From contig NC_037591.1 of assembly GCF_003073045.1 (NCBI RefSeq), positions 39,944,589 to 40,008,588 on the forward strand: 64,000 bases of DNA, read 5' to 3'. Numbering within the stretch: position 1 is the first letter of the stretch; each line of letters opens with the position of its first letter. The notes beneath the pieces were generated by a model. It was not told where the DNA came from and made no database searches. It worked only from the letters and a program-made list of their open reading frames with translations. Source of the DNA: Pomacea canaliculata. Taxonomy: Eukaryota; Mollusca; Gastropoda; Architaenioglossa; Ampullariidae. Shown piece by piece: positions 48,295 through 60,725 of this stretch. The position numbers were made by a program, and so were the translations under genes.

Positions 48295-49980
48295 AAAAAA
48301 AGGGGAAGGCGAAAAAAACGATTAATTCTAAAGGGGAAAAGGGTAAAAAACAGATTTTTAATTAAATTATAAAAATTTTAACAGAGAATAACTAAACCAA
48401 CAAAAAAAAGATTTATTAATTTTGATGACAGGATTCAACTTTTTTTTTTATTTTCAAAAATGAAAAATAACAGAGATAAGGCAAGCCTTCATGTCCAGAA
48501 CATTTTAACGGAGAGCGTTATTAACAAATGATGAAGAACGAAAAAACGACAACACCAATTTTTAAAATCTCCAGAAACTAAAATGTTTTAATACTGCAAA
48601 TTTTTCATGTAACAAAAAACATTTTCTAGGTTTATATACCTAAGAAATGCAAATTAATTAACACCAAAACTTGTCCCCCTTTGTTTTTTCATTTTTGAAA
48701 ATAAGTTCCCCGAGTAACCTGAAGATCGTACAAAGTTTAAATGTCACATCTATTCAGACCGAGTTTCAATCAAATTAAAGAAAGGTGAGAACCACCTGCT
48801 GTCTGTGTGTGGTAAGGGAGATAACAGTCGTAAATAGTGGGGACATCCTTAATTTCTGCTGCCCTCCCTTAACAGTGCTGTTTGCGCCGCTTACAGTTCC
48901 GCCTTAAGTAAGATTTTTTTGTTATTCATTGGAGACTTTGGAGTGTGTGTGTGTGTTGTGGTGACAGGGTGGGTGTGTTTGATATCAAATCAGCATATAC
49001 ACTTTCTTTGATTCTCACGCAAATTTATTGGAATAGCAATTTTTTTAAGGTTGCAGCTAAATTTTTTTGGAATGGAAATATTTGGCTCTAGAGCATATTC
49101 GTGTTGAGGTTGTTTACGTGTAAGATTTTTATCGGCAAGGTACAAATACAGTAAAAAATGTACTAGGAAGAACAATTGTGGCCATACCTCAGAAGAATGT
49201 TGACAACCTAGCACTTTGTAGGGTACCCTATGAGTAAAACACTGGGCTGAAAATGATGCCTTTTTGTGACAGCCATGCATATGTTGCTGTTATTTTTTTT
49301 GTGTGTGCTGAATAATCTTCGAATGATCTCAAGTTTAAAAAAAGATAATTGGGAGTAAGATGTTTCTGCCTTTTTGGTCCGCTCCTGTTTAAAGTAGAAC
49401 AAATAAAAGAATTCACATGAAAGAAGAAAAACTTGTAAAAATATATTTAACATTACTGTAGACTAATTAATATTTGTTTATTAGTTTAGGTTTTAAAATA
49501 TTTAAGATTGTAGAAAATGTGTTTTAATGTAAACAGAGTTTTTCTTGCTATTTTAATAGATCATTTTGGGTTATATCTATTCCATATATTATTAGATTTT
49601 TTTTGATAGTAAAATATTTTTACAAAAGAATAGGAGGAGAGCAACATTTTCAAAAACGACTGTATTTTTTTAAGTTTGGAGGAACGACCGTGTGTTAAGT
49701 GAACCTACCTGTAACTCATCGGCTAATGGCGGAGATTCAAGTCGTCATAAGGTGTTCTTCTTGATAAGTCGATTTGGAGTATTCACCTGTCTGTGTAGCT
49801 GGTGTCTCTCCATTGTGATTAAGGATAGAGCTTTTTTGGTGTGATTATCGCAGGTTGTTCGCAGTTTGTCTCACCTGCACAAAACATCGCCCGAGATTGC
49901 AAACATGTAGGATCTCAATAATTTATTTATTGATAATCTATGTCGACATCATCTACTCTGCAGAGCAAAATGATTCGCGA
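48295..49980. other. A+T-rich non-coding sequence
   Basis: No exon-like pattern is seen. AATAAA on the minus strand (TTTATT at 49922-49927 and 49926-49931) could serve a transcript of gene D. The ORFs at 48990-49453 have random composition. Confidence 0.45.
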
Positions 49981-50363
49981 TGACAAGATTAACATGGGGG
50001 AATCAAGCGACAACGTATTCTGTGTAAGTCTTTAACAACTTTAAGCACTACATCATGGGGCACGAAAAGGTCAAGTCCGACAATGCCAAGGCTGTACAAG
50101 ACTAAAACCGTTGTAAAATGTTCCCTCGAGTCAAACGCAAAAACATTGTCCACGAGCACTGGGGTGTGTGGGTGAAGCAATTCTGGATAATTCTTAGTTA
50201 TTGCTAAACTAACCTGATTATCATACTACAAGAATTCGGCTAATTTTCAGCAATTTTTAACTGTTTTTGAGACAGATATCCAGTGTTACAATGTTTGTGT
50301 GTTTTTGTTTTACTAAAGCACTTTGATCCTGTCTTTAACGGTGGGGAAAAGGGATTTTACAAA

Positions 50364-50867
50364 TCACATATTATTACTATTATTTTTTAAACACTCAGGT
50401 AATAAGATGACAAGACTGACATGGTAAGAGACTTCAGTTTGAAAGGGATGATCAGCTACCAGTTCTCCATTCTCCTTAGAGTCGTTATCGTCGCAACGAA
50501 ACCAAACCAGGGCTTGGCTAATGTATGAAAAATTCTTGTCCTCACCCCTCCCGACCAGACAAGATATACTTAATAACAAGTTTTGCTCCAAATATTTGTA
50601 TGGCAGAAGGAGAAGACAACTATTATTGTGTAAACCAATTATACTTAGACCAGTATACTTGAACAAAAAGCATGGTTTAGTTGTACCTACCTGCGTCACT
50701 AGAGTTGCCCTCTCTATAACCGGATTGATAGCTGTGGTCATTGTGCTGAGCATTAACACCTGAAATATTATTTGATGTTGCTGTCAGTGACCCCAGGGGG
50801 ACTTCAGGTGTGTTGTGTCTCTGCGTGGAAACCACAAGTTCTTTGCGATTGCTTCCACATGCACATC
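50364..50867 (-). CDS. Receptor D, cytoplasmic tail exons
   Basis: Exon 12 (50867-50691) follows GATGATAG, reads CACGSNRKELVVSTQRHNTP and ends HSYQSGYREGNSSDAG on donor CAG|GTAGGT, phase 1. The proposed last exon (50512-50364) keeps phase and reads DDNDSKENGELVADHPFQ and SYHV before a stop. SKENGELVA lines up with QENGGYLQP of gene A and RDSGDYLKL of gene C, which supports homology, though its acceptor (GCCAAG) is weak and the tyrosine of the other copies is replaced. A further exon near 50003-50030 ending TYTEYVVA was considered but its phase does not fit. Confidence 0.5.
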
Positions 50868-53800
50868 CTATCATCCGAAAGAATATATGTTCCTAGGTCA
50901 TCTCTTTGTGGACAGACACATTCACTATTATTCTTCTTCTATCACCCATTTGAACAAAAAATTATTTATAATAAAGTTGCATTAAGATAATTTTAACACT
51001 TTTTGTTTTTTTTGTAAATGTCATTAAAAGTCTATGGACATTAAATGAGCACAGTCATCTTTGTACATTTTTGGTTGCAGAAGAACTGAGACAATGACTA
51101 CAAAATGTACATTTGCTATGACAATGACTACAAATATACAGACATAAAGGACGGGGAGACATGCATCACCCGAGCTGGGGTCATTCGTCTTACGTCTTAG
51201 TTTGAAGAAAATGAAGAGTGCGATGATGACAGCAATTCCTACGACAGCAGCCACAACACAGACAGCAATGATGATCTTGGTGTTAGTGCTCACAGACTCT
51301 GATTCTGAAAAACAGAAAAAGGAATTGGATGACACAATGTTGCAATCTTTCTAACAGAAGATTAGCAAACTCTTGCACATGCTATGCTTTGTCTCTCTCC
51401 CCGTCCCTCCTGTAGCTCTCTCTCTATCTCACTTTCTTTTACGACAAGTAATGGTAGACTTTAAAGAAGTGCCCTGCTACTTCGAATTTTTGCTTTAAGT
51501 TTTTGCTTTATTCTTCCTTTCTTGTCGATATTTTAATAAAAAAGAACAGATTGTAGCGATAGGTCTCTTTCCTCTAATATAATTTGCTTGGTCCTGGTTG
51601 CTAATCGTTACACCATATGTTTGCGAGCTAGAGAGTTGTGATGGGTCATTTAAGTTATTGGAAAGGTTGGAAGTCTTTTTGAGTTTGTGTTTTGAATCAA
51701 GTCTTAAGAAAGCCTTCAAATATTCTGTATATGTGTTTGTAGAAGGCGTATTGAATATTAATCTATGACAACTAGGTGTTTAAAACTCACAGCATTCACA
51801 TCCATAGTGTAAACGACTACCTTGTAGGAAAAAAACAGATTCTTGTAGGTGCTGGTAAGGATGCCGCAAGATCGGGGCGACAATCCTAGATACCAGAGGT
51901 AGAATTGCTAATAGAGATAGATGGAAATATATTGGTACTGGTATTTGAAATAGCAAGTGCCCTTTATTACCATGCACCATAATAAAAGAAAGTACTTAAT
52001 TATCCATTTCAAAGCCATGCACTTGCTTTTTCAAACACCATAATCAATTATCCACCAATGTATTTTAACGGGTGTACGTACAGACATAAACCGCAGACTT
52101 CTTAGCATAGACCTTTTGTTATGTTGCAAGAGGTACATTATGTAACACAACATCAGTTCAGTGTTACCTGCTGGTATACTGGGATCACTTGTAGAGCTCG
52201 GTGTGACCAGATCACGTGCTTTTGTTGAGCTGCCAGTAGTTGGACTTTCACTTTTTGCTGAAGTTCGAGGAAAAATAATAAAAAATAAATATCGGAGTTA
52301 AGGGCTAATTTTTTAAAATGAGTTTTGCTACGTCTGCAAGTAGATATTCCTGTATTAAAAGCAGTTATTTTGCAATAGCTACATGGGTATTTATTATTGT
52401 AGATCCTTACGTAGTAGAAATTCTCACATGTAAAGTGCTCTTTGTCTTTGTTTCGGACCTAATGACATACTACTGCAGCTCGCAACTTTTCTTAATACTT
52501 ATCACTAAGCATGATAAAGACCCTGGACTTTTACTGCAAGAAGCTACTCTGCAAGTTGCACTTACATTATTACTTTTCGTAATACAATGTAATGTTGGAA
52601 AATTGCTGATGGAAGGTAACCCATTAACTTAAAATGTTGCCAAGAGATACTGATAACATCTTCTTAATTTTCTTTTGTAACAAAGTGTCATCGTCCTTAC
52701 TTTCGACAACAAATTATTTTTGCTATCGAGCTTTTAGGCTTCGGGTTATCTTACAAATGCATATTTTCTTGCCTTTCTAGTTTTTTTTTTCTTGCCGCGG
52801 CAGACGACAACACATGGAATGTCTTTAACATCTAAATGTTTCCCTCAAGACTTCCGACAAGTGTGTATACACATATAATGAATATTTGAAGAAGTATCAT
52901 CATGTAGTTAAGATGATTGTTTCTTCCATTTTTATCATTAAGAAATAGCTTTTTTTTTTTTTTTATTTTGCCTTTGGTATCGAGAGGAAAATTTAATTAA
53001 GCTATCGTTTGTATTCTACGAGTTATATTCAGCAGAAGAATAGTTTTCAACAGGAAATTTTGATGCTTTATGTGTTATTATTATAGATATGTAATTTATC
53101 TAAACGGAGATTCCAACTTTTTCTGACAGGTAATTTTGCTTGTAACTATTTTCAAGCCATTAACAGTTTACCTACTAGATGCTCCGTCCTCAGTGAGACA
53201 TTTACTTCTGTTGCCAGGTGTGGGTACACAGATGTAACTACAACCACCGTTGTTGCTTCCACATCCGTTGGGCCCTGTAATAAAGATTTACATTATGAAA
53301 TGTAGACATACCGGGTTGTTCGCTGCCTTCCCCCTTAGAGATAAGTTTTGGGGCTTTAATCGTTACTTAGAGGTCTGGAAGTAGCAGAACTCTAATATCA
53401 CTACAAGTCTCATTCTCACCGAGTAGTAACCGGGATTCCCATCCGCTCACAAGTAGCGGTCGCATCATAGCACACAATCGCTCTGTGCTTAAATGAATAT
53501 ATAAGGGAGGAAACTACTGAATCCTTTAAAAATAGTTCGACTATAGATTACTTCCCCTTAGCAGCTTAAATTTAATGTAGCTCAACCTGTCAGGTATTTC
53601 GCTATGTTTGAGAATTTGGGAAGATTCAGTTGCTAAAGCGTCTTGTCGAGGTCGGTTGCCGGTTACTCAATTCAACATCTATTTGTATTCAAACAACTAA
53701 ACATGAAAAAAAACCCCAGGAAGTAATATTCAAATTCTGATGTATATTCTAATAAAATATATGTTTGTTCAACACTTTGTGTGTCATATATTGTGTCAAT

Positions 53801-56800
53801 AATTTTTGTTACTTTCTAGCTTTTGATCTACATCACAACTTGTGAATTCTGTCCCATACACCACAACCTTTCATTTGATTTTACTATAATAAAGCAAAAC
53901 CTTTATTCCTCATAATTCCCACCAAGTAATTCTTTTCAAAAAGCTCCTTAAAACAGAGTACCACAAACAGTTGTCTGTATTGTAGCTTTAATAGAAATAA
54001 ATTTTCAAAAATATCGGTCAATATTTTATTCGCGGGCATGAATTCTTGAGGACGGAAAGAGATCGTTTGCCTGTGGATGGTGTTTCCAGGTAAAATATTG
54101 CTGTCTATACTTATGACTACCCTGTCTGCTCACTGACCTTTATCTTCGACTTCCTCAGCGTGGACACGGATGTCATTTAATCTTGAGCGAGAGTTCGCAA
54201 CTTCCCTTCTGTTGCCGCCGTCCTTGCCATAGCGATAAAGATGTGTTTTTATCGTCTGATTGAGATTTAGAAAACTGAAAAAGTTTGTTTTTTATCCTTT
54301 AAAATGAGCACAACTGGCTTAGTTCTGCACGCTCAGAACACGACAGTAAATATTTAGGGTAAATAAATTTGAATTTTTTTAATAATAATCATATTCCCGC
54401 CATAAAGTCAGCTGAAGAAACATATTTGACATATTCTATATGCAATAGAAATAAAGAAATTAAGTGATAGCACTACCAACCTCCAGTCCGTCACAAAGAA
54501 GTCATTGAGATAGAGGTCCAAGCCGTGAAAGACTAATCCTGGTTGTTGTAGAATCACTGAAGTCTTCCTCCCTTCCAGGTCAACCCAGCCTACCTTCTGA
54601 GTGCCACCATCTGCCCAGTACAGTCTGCCTTCTGCATGTGTACATCCACAACAGGGAGACCACACACACACCAAAATAGAAAAACTATAGCAAAAACTGT
54701 TTGTCTGTAAAAACATATATATATATAAACGGAAGAGCTCATAGAATATAATTATTTTAAATGTTTCATATAGGGTAATAACACAGAAAACAAATAAGAC
54801 AGGAAAAGAAAAAAAGGAAGGATAGATTGATAAGAAAAATTCTCACCGACTGTGTCGAGAGCGATGGCGTTCGGTTGTTTGAGATACTCGCCCCCTGAGA
54901 CCAGAGTCTGACGTCCTGTACCGTCATAGTTGGCTCGCTCTATGGTAGGTGTGGCGCCACGGTCGCTCCAGTACATTACCCTAGTTTGGTTATCATTTAC
55001 AGTAATCTATAGAAAGGGAGGCTCCATGTTTTACATTCTAAATTATCTCAATTGCCAATTCATTGATAAAAAGAGAGTAATACAGGACTACACATATCCC
55101 ATTGCTTTACCCCCTTAGTGCATTTTATATAATCAGTTAGCTGTGCTCCACATATAATTCCTTCTTTTTACATTATTATACATGACTTTAATGGATCTAA
55201 AGTACTTGCATGGAACCCCATTTTTGACAAAATGGGCCAAAATAAGTTTCTATTTATTGAATAGAGAACGTTTTCAAAGTCTATAAATGCCACATATAGT
55301 TTACGATTAAGAGAGAATTGTTTCTGAATCAAACCCATCAAGGTAAACATGTGATCCACAGTTGAGTATCCTATCCTAAAACTAGCTTAAATCGTCTCTA
55401 CCATCAGTAGGCACTTCATGAGACGGTGAGAGAGAATGAAAAATGGGAGAGAAGAGAGGGCAGTGGTCGGCGTCGCAGCATTATGTCCCCTTTTCAACTG
55501 AATCATTTACAAATGGTTTTTGCATCCTTTAAATTCTGCTAGGAGAGTGCGTTGACTCTTCAATCCTGTTCACTGGGTACTTTTTCTAGTACTTTTTATA
55601 AACTGGATATCTGGGACAAAACTAATGTGTCTATATTTTCATCTCATTTGTTTCAGCACTTTCACGTGATCAGCAATTTATTTCTTGTTTTTCTGAGTAA
55701 TTTGATTTCTCCAATGTTGAATTAATTAGCCTATTGTTAAATTAAATATATTTACCCATTGCGTTTGTCAACCTCGATGTCTTTCGGCATGTCAAGTGAG
55801 GAGTTGATGACTATTCGATGAGTGTTGCTGTACATGGTGATCATGCCGATGACTTTATTGCCTGAGTCTGTGTAGAAGATGAGCCTGGACAGTGCGTCTA
55901 CACACAGGCCGTCTGGCCTGGCGTCTGGAAATCATAACTGTATTTTTATTATCAAACAACCGAATAAGTATAAACCTTATTTCGAATTTTATTTTGCATT
56001 TAATCTTCTTGTTTTTAGAAATATTTAAAAAGGGAATACAGTAGTTATAGTTAGCTGTGATGAGAGTCTAAACAGTCTGTAAAGCAAATTTAAGTTCTTG
56101 AGAATTCAAAGAAAACAGGCTATATCATGTAAATTGTTTTCCCCGTACCAATCTATTGGAGCCAGAATAACTACAGAGCTAAGACCTGTAGATAATTATA
56201 TTCCACCATAAGAAAACTAAGGCAGGACAAAGAGAAAAATATAGATTGCATCCTCGATTGGCATTGGTCGATTCAGTTCTCTTTTATACACATCCAGCTA
56301 GTTGCTAGTATTCGCTTTTACAAAAAAGAAGTTAGTTAAAATAAGTTATTATTATTATGAGTTAAAGACAAATCATGCTCGGTATATAATTATATATATA
56401 TTATGCAATAGTGTTTGTAAATGAAAGACTTTACCCAATCCTAAATAGCGAACAAGCCGAGCATCACTGCCGTCAAGATTAGCTGATCGGATGGTCTTCT
56501 CCACATTGTCTGTCCAGTAGAAGCGACCATTCATTGGGTTGTAGTCAACAGCAGCAGGGTCTTGTACTCCAATGAGCGGAATGTCAACAGTGCTATATGT
56601 GTCGATGTCTATGTTGTTAATACCCAGATACCCCGATAGCACAGATGCGGTAACAAGGAGAAACTTTTGGGGGATTATAGCTGCAGAGAAACCAAACAAT
56701 CGGAGTTGGTTTAAATTCTGTTTAAGTAAAATAACAACATCAAAATAAAAATAGAGAAAACATACAATACCCTTGACGTAGGATGATTACAGCTTGATTG

Positions 56801-58691
56801 AGTTTGTATTTTGATGAAAATAGGAACAGGTCTGCATTGATCAGAAAGTTATTCCATCTGTCCATAAACTTTAACAAAACACACACGCTGACATATACAA
56901 ACAAAAACAAACACATCACATCTACTCACAGTAACTAAATTAATTTATTTACCAACAAACTTAGAATGAAGAAAACTATTGGCTCACTACAAATATAAAG
57001 ATATTTTGATAACGACTGTTGTACTCTCTTATTTTATATATATTTATATGGCACATTGTTCCTGATACAGTTTAGAGAATAAGTATGGTTACTTTTTTAA
57101 CATTTATTATTGTTTATTCATTACTGTTGATTTAGACCAATATAGACAAAGAAATACCCTTGATAGTATTTAAACATTATAAATATTTATTAAGGATTCT
57201 AGACCATTTCTAATCATTTTGAAATGTTTAAATGCTATTTGGTACAATGTTCTTATCCGTAAAATAATTTTGTATTACTTACGTAGATATTGACATTGTA
57301 TATTCCTTAAAGTAGAAACATGTTGGTAATAGTTTCCTTAGGTTTTTATTATAACTTTACCAGATGTATTTTCCCACCTGCAGTGTAACTCGCATGGAAG
57401 CCAGCTGCGGACTGAGATGAGTCAGAACGGAATCTGATCCACATTGTGTTTGATGATGATCGTCTGGTGTAGGCTGTGGTGTTGCAGTAGATAGACAAGA
57501 ATGGTGATGTCCCTGACCCGCCATCTCTAATCTTCAAACGAAGAGATGAAGGATCGTCAAAGCATTCACTTCTACCTTGCCAACCTTTAATTTTATTAAG
57601 TGAAATTGTAGGTAATTTTCAGGGCAAATCAGTTGAATGCTGTTCATCTGTTCTCGAGATACATGTTTACACTTTTCACTAAGCAGATCAAGCGGCCACA
57701 GAGACCATGATGGTAACTAGTTTCTGCTGTAAAGTCCTCAGCTCGTACGGCAATGTTGTGATAAACAAATGTTAGTCAGTCTGTGTAAAAACGATTTTGA
57801 CAATTTTTTTACATGTCGATATTTGTATGAGTATGTGTCAAGAGCAGAGGAAGCAAACTGATTTTGACTTGGATTTTAAGCTTTACTTAATTAGAAGGAA
57901 ATAAAATTAAGCCACTCCAAAAGTTTTTTTATGGAATCTAAAAATATCAAACCTGTTTGTTTATTTGTCTGTTTGAGAACAGTCTTAACCCAGAAGTTAA
58001 TGTGTCAGAAAGTGAGAGGAAACCAAACACTTTGGAATCACTCTAAACATATTGTAGAATGCATTCATGTTACATTATGTAAACTAGAAACTCTAACTCT
58101 TTATACCTTCAATGTTACTTATACCTGTAGATAGTCGTGCTGACAGTTATTCGTTTCATCTGCGAGTTCAAAACGGAGAAATGTCAAGGTGATCCGATAT
58201 CCTGTTGGTGCTCTGATGATGTAAACACAGTCCTGGTCAGGCGGGTACTGACTCGGGTACAATGGAGACGATAAGAGACCAGTGAGTGAAGTGTATTCAC
58301 CGCCACAAGCTACGAAACAGATTTTAGATTATGCTGTCCATAAACAAGCAATCATATAGTAACTTAAATGAAATAATAATTAAAGGATTTAAAACAAACA
58401 TTTTAAACTAATCATGCAACATTTATTTATATGTATCAGAGCTTACCACGTACTATGTGTTTCTTAGTAATTTCACCCGTGTGTCTATGTGTGTGTGTGT
58501 TTGTAAAGCGTTTGTCTACAATAGCGCAGGCACGTTGATATTTAAACACAGATACATTTAAACATACACACATACACGTTTGTTAATATATAATTTTAAA
58601 CCACTCTTAAAATGTGGATTCAGTAGTGATTACCTTGCACTTGGCGATGAATTGCAAATGTAAAGAAACACAAAATAAGAAGAGTAATCAT
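50364..58691 (-). CDS. Receptor D: CUB, YWTD propeller, EGF-like, TM receptor, complete
   Basis: Exons in gene order: 58691-58634 (MITLLILCFFTFAIHRQVQ signal peptide), 58309-58125 and 57531-57378 (CUB), 56680-56435, 55924-55756, 54980-54847, 54631-54481, 54274-54138 (propeller), 53274-53176 (EGF-like), 52257-52168 (Ser/Thr stalk), 51304-51194 (TM), 50867-50691 (tail), 50512-50364 (probable last exon). All joins keep frame, for about 619 residues. Blade motifs are RFYWTD, LIFYTD, VMYWSD, RLYWAD and FFVTD. TM is IIIAVCVVAAVVGIAVIIAL followed by KLRR. It is the most diverged copy, and its stalk has an exon of its own. No break is visible. Confidence is lower for the last exon. Confidence 0.8.
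55165..55400 (-). mobile_element. LINE reverse transcriptase fragment in intron of gene D
   Basis: The minus-strand reading GYSTVDHMFTLMGLIQKQF followed by YVAFIDFENVLYSINRNLFW is the fingers/palm block of a non-LTR reverse transcriptase. The usual AFIDFEKAFDS motif keeps the first Asp but the KAFD part is altered to NVLY. It lies between propeller exons 5 and 6 and is a dead fragment. Confidence 0.75.
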
Positions 58692-58822
58692 CTGGTTTGC
58701 TGAAATGAAAACCAAAACATTTAAATTTAAATGTTGCTAAGGCATCTCAACAAACAAAATCTGAATTCAAATTCTTAATGGAGTCTGTGGCATGTAAACA
58801 CAATTTGAGTAAAATGACTTAC

Positions 58823-58940
58823 CTGTTAAATTACTCAGTGTGACTCGTAGTATATTTCCCATTTGAGTGCACAGTCCAGGTGGAAATCAAATGACAGATG
58901 CACTGATGATTAGGAGGAACGAACTCGGCTTGTTTTAATA
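58823..58940 (-). promoter_or_regulatory. Candidate promoter and 5' UTR exon of gene D
   Basis: A strong donor AACAG|GTAAGTC at 58823 ends a non-coding stretch, and exon 1 has an acceptor (TTTCAG) 8 nt before its ATG, so the two fit as UTR exon and coding exon. TATTAAA near 58933-58939 on the minus strand could be a TATA-like element about 30 nt before a start near 58905. Confidence 0.4.
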
Positions 58941-60029
58941 GACCAGGAAGTGCTCTCCCTTAGCAAGCTCTTATGTTGAACAAGCACGGAGTGAAGTGTG
59001 GGGCGCACATCAAACATTGACAAAAGGCGAGAGGTTTTAACTGTGGCCGTGTTTTCAAATAGGGATAGGGCAGATGACTCGCAATGTTTCAAAAAAATGT
59101 CCATTCACATGAATGAGAGTTTGCTTCATGAGGTGCGCCAAGATTGAAGTCGATGTGACTGCCAACATCCTGGAGAGTGAATAAGAACTAAACGAGTGGA
59201 TACCCTCCTCACTGCATCTTACATCTTGTGATCAACCTCAGCAGCTTCACATACAGCACAAACCACAATCAGTGGCCCACAGATACACACAGTACATCCT
59301 ACAGTCACATTGCTGTGATAAATTATCACCAATACACATCAAACTCCAATGATCAACGAAGGTTAAAAGGAACTGAAGCCCGTGGAACCGCGAGTCAAAA
59401 GTCACTCAAGCCATCGTCAGCATTTGTTGGATGAGGATGATGATGCATTTCGTTTTATTTTAATAAAATTTAAACGAAAGTTTAATGAGTTAAAATGACA
59501 GCTGAAATAAAACAAAACAGCTTTTCATTTCACATGCAGTACAATCTCTTGTTGTTTTGCTCACTTGTAACAACAAACGATCATAACAAAGCATAAAAGT
59601 CAGTAACATTTATTTTTTAAACTGCATATTGTTTATCATACATGTCATCAAATACTTTAGTTTTAATACATAATCGCCTTAAGAGGTAATATCTAAGTGG
59701 TATGAAGAATATCAACCCCTCAAAAAAAAGTTCTTAATAAAATCAGTGGCAAGACGCCCCATATGATAAGAAAATAATTTAGACGACAATGAAACAACTA
59801 CTACATGTTGATGTATCACACATGAGATGAAGAAGCAGTGGACCATGAAAGCTGGCCTTCAGTTTGATGCAACATAATATAAACACAGGCACCTTCTGTT
59901 GGTCCTGTGGCTTCAAGTAATCGCCCCTGTATCGGACTTCCAGACACAGAAACAGGAAATTCTTAGTTCGTGAGTAGCTTTATAATTGCAGAATGTACAA
60001 TAACAAAAAGGAAAACAATGTGCTTTGAC
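58940..60029. other. Intergenic space between genes D and C
   Basis: About 1.1 kb between the 5' end of D and the 3' end of C, both on the minus strand. No coding pattern is seen, only A+T-rich sequence and short random ORFs. It must contain any distal promoter elements of D. Confidence 0.5.
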
Positions 60030-60035
60030 TTTATT
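60030..60035 (-). terminator. Candidate polyadenylation signal of gene C
   Basis: AATAAA on the minus strand lies about 270 nt after the TGA of gene C (60302-60304), within GGATAAATAAAGTC. A T/G-rich tract does not follow obviously. Confidence 0.35.
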
Positions 60036-60301
60036 TATCCATGTGCAGTTTTTTCTTGGATGACAATGTGCAATGACAAGAAAAGACAAACGTTTCCTTC
60101 ATCATGGCCAAACGTAGCATGAAGATGAACAGCCAAAATAAAGACTATTACTCTGAATAATGTTATTAACTCAAAAAAAGAAGAAAATAGTTCAATGAAT
60201 AATGAAATATTTCGCACATTATTTGTCGGCTGCTTTACAAAAAGAGAAACATCGAAGAGCAGCTAGTCCGGCGCATTCTTGGACACGTGCAACACCTGTT
60301 G

Positions 60302-60725
60302 TCACTTCGTAAGCTTCAGGTAGTCTCCACTGTCGCGGGCTGTAAAATACAAAACATACTCGAGGTTTGACTTCTTAGCTTCCTTGTAATTGTAAAATGT
60401 GATTGCTATATGGATACATGCTATTCTTTGACTTCACTGCTCAAGCAGTCAAAAAGCAGGTTTGTGTTCTTGCATTATGGAGACTTCATAAAAAAATAAT
60501 TAATACAATATAAAAAAATAAGAAAATACATACACGTGGCCTTAAAAGTGTCATAAATGGTGTGTAGCTCGTGGTAGATATGCTCCTCATCTTCGTAGTT
60601 CGAGTCAGCAGCGACTGGAGTCAGGTAGTCTGTGGAGAATATGTCTGTAGGTGGCGCTTCTGTGTGACTTGGACGGTCAACCTCCGGTGGAGAGGCCACA
60701 GCAGTCGTATGGCTATTGTGATCAC
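60302..60725 (-). CDS. Receptor C, tyrosine-rich cytoplasmic tail
   Basis: Exon 11 (60725-60534) follows TGTACAG and ends at ACGT|GTATGT, phase 1. The last exon is 38 nt and ends [10 protein letters not shown] with TGA at 60302-60304. Within about 75 residues there are DYLTPV, NYEDE, HIYHEL, TIYDTF and DYLKL. DYLTP fits a YxxP type site, and HIYHEL and DYLKL fit YxxL spacing. These patterns are typical of SH2-binding or ITIM-like sites; actual phosphorylation is inferred only. Confidence 0.75.

Noticed and set aside
48045-48372. ORFs crossing the N run
   Set aside because: The reading passes through 100 undetermined bases at a scaffold join.
50003-50030. Terminal exon of gene D ending in a TEYVVA motif
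   Set aside because: The motif is attractive, but the phase from exon 12 reads a different frame here and the acceptor is poor. The exon at 50512-50364 fits phase and matches the last exons of A and C better.
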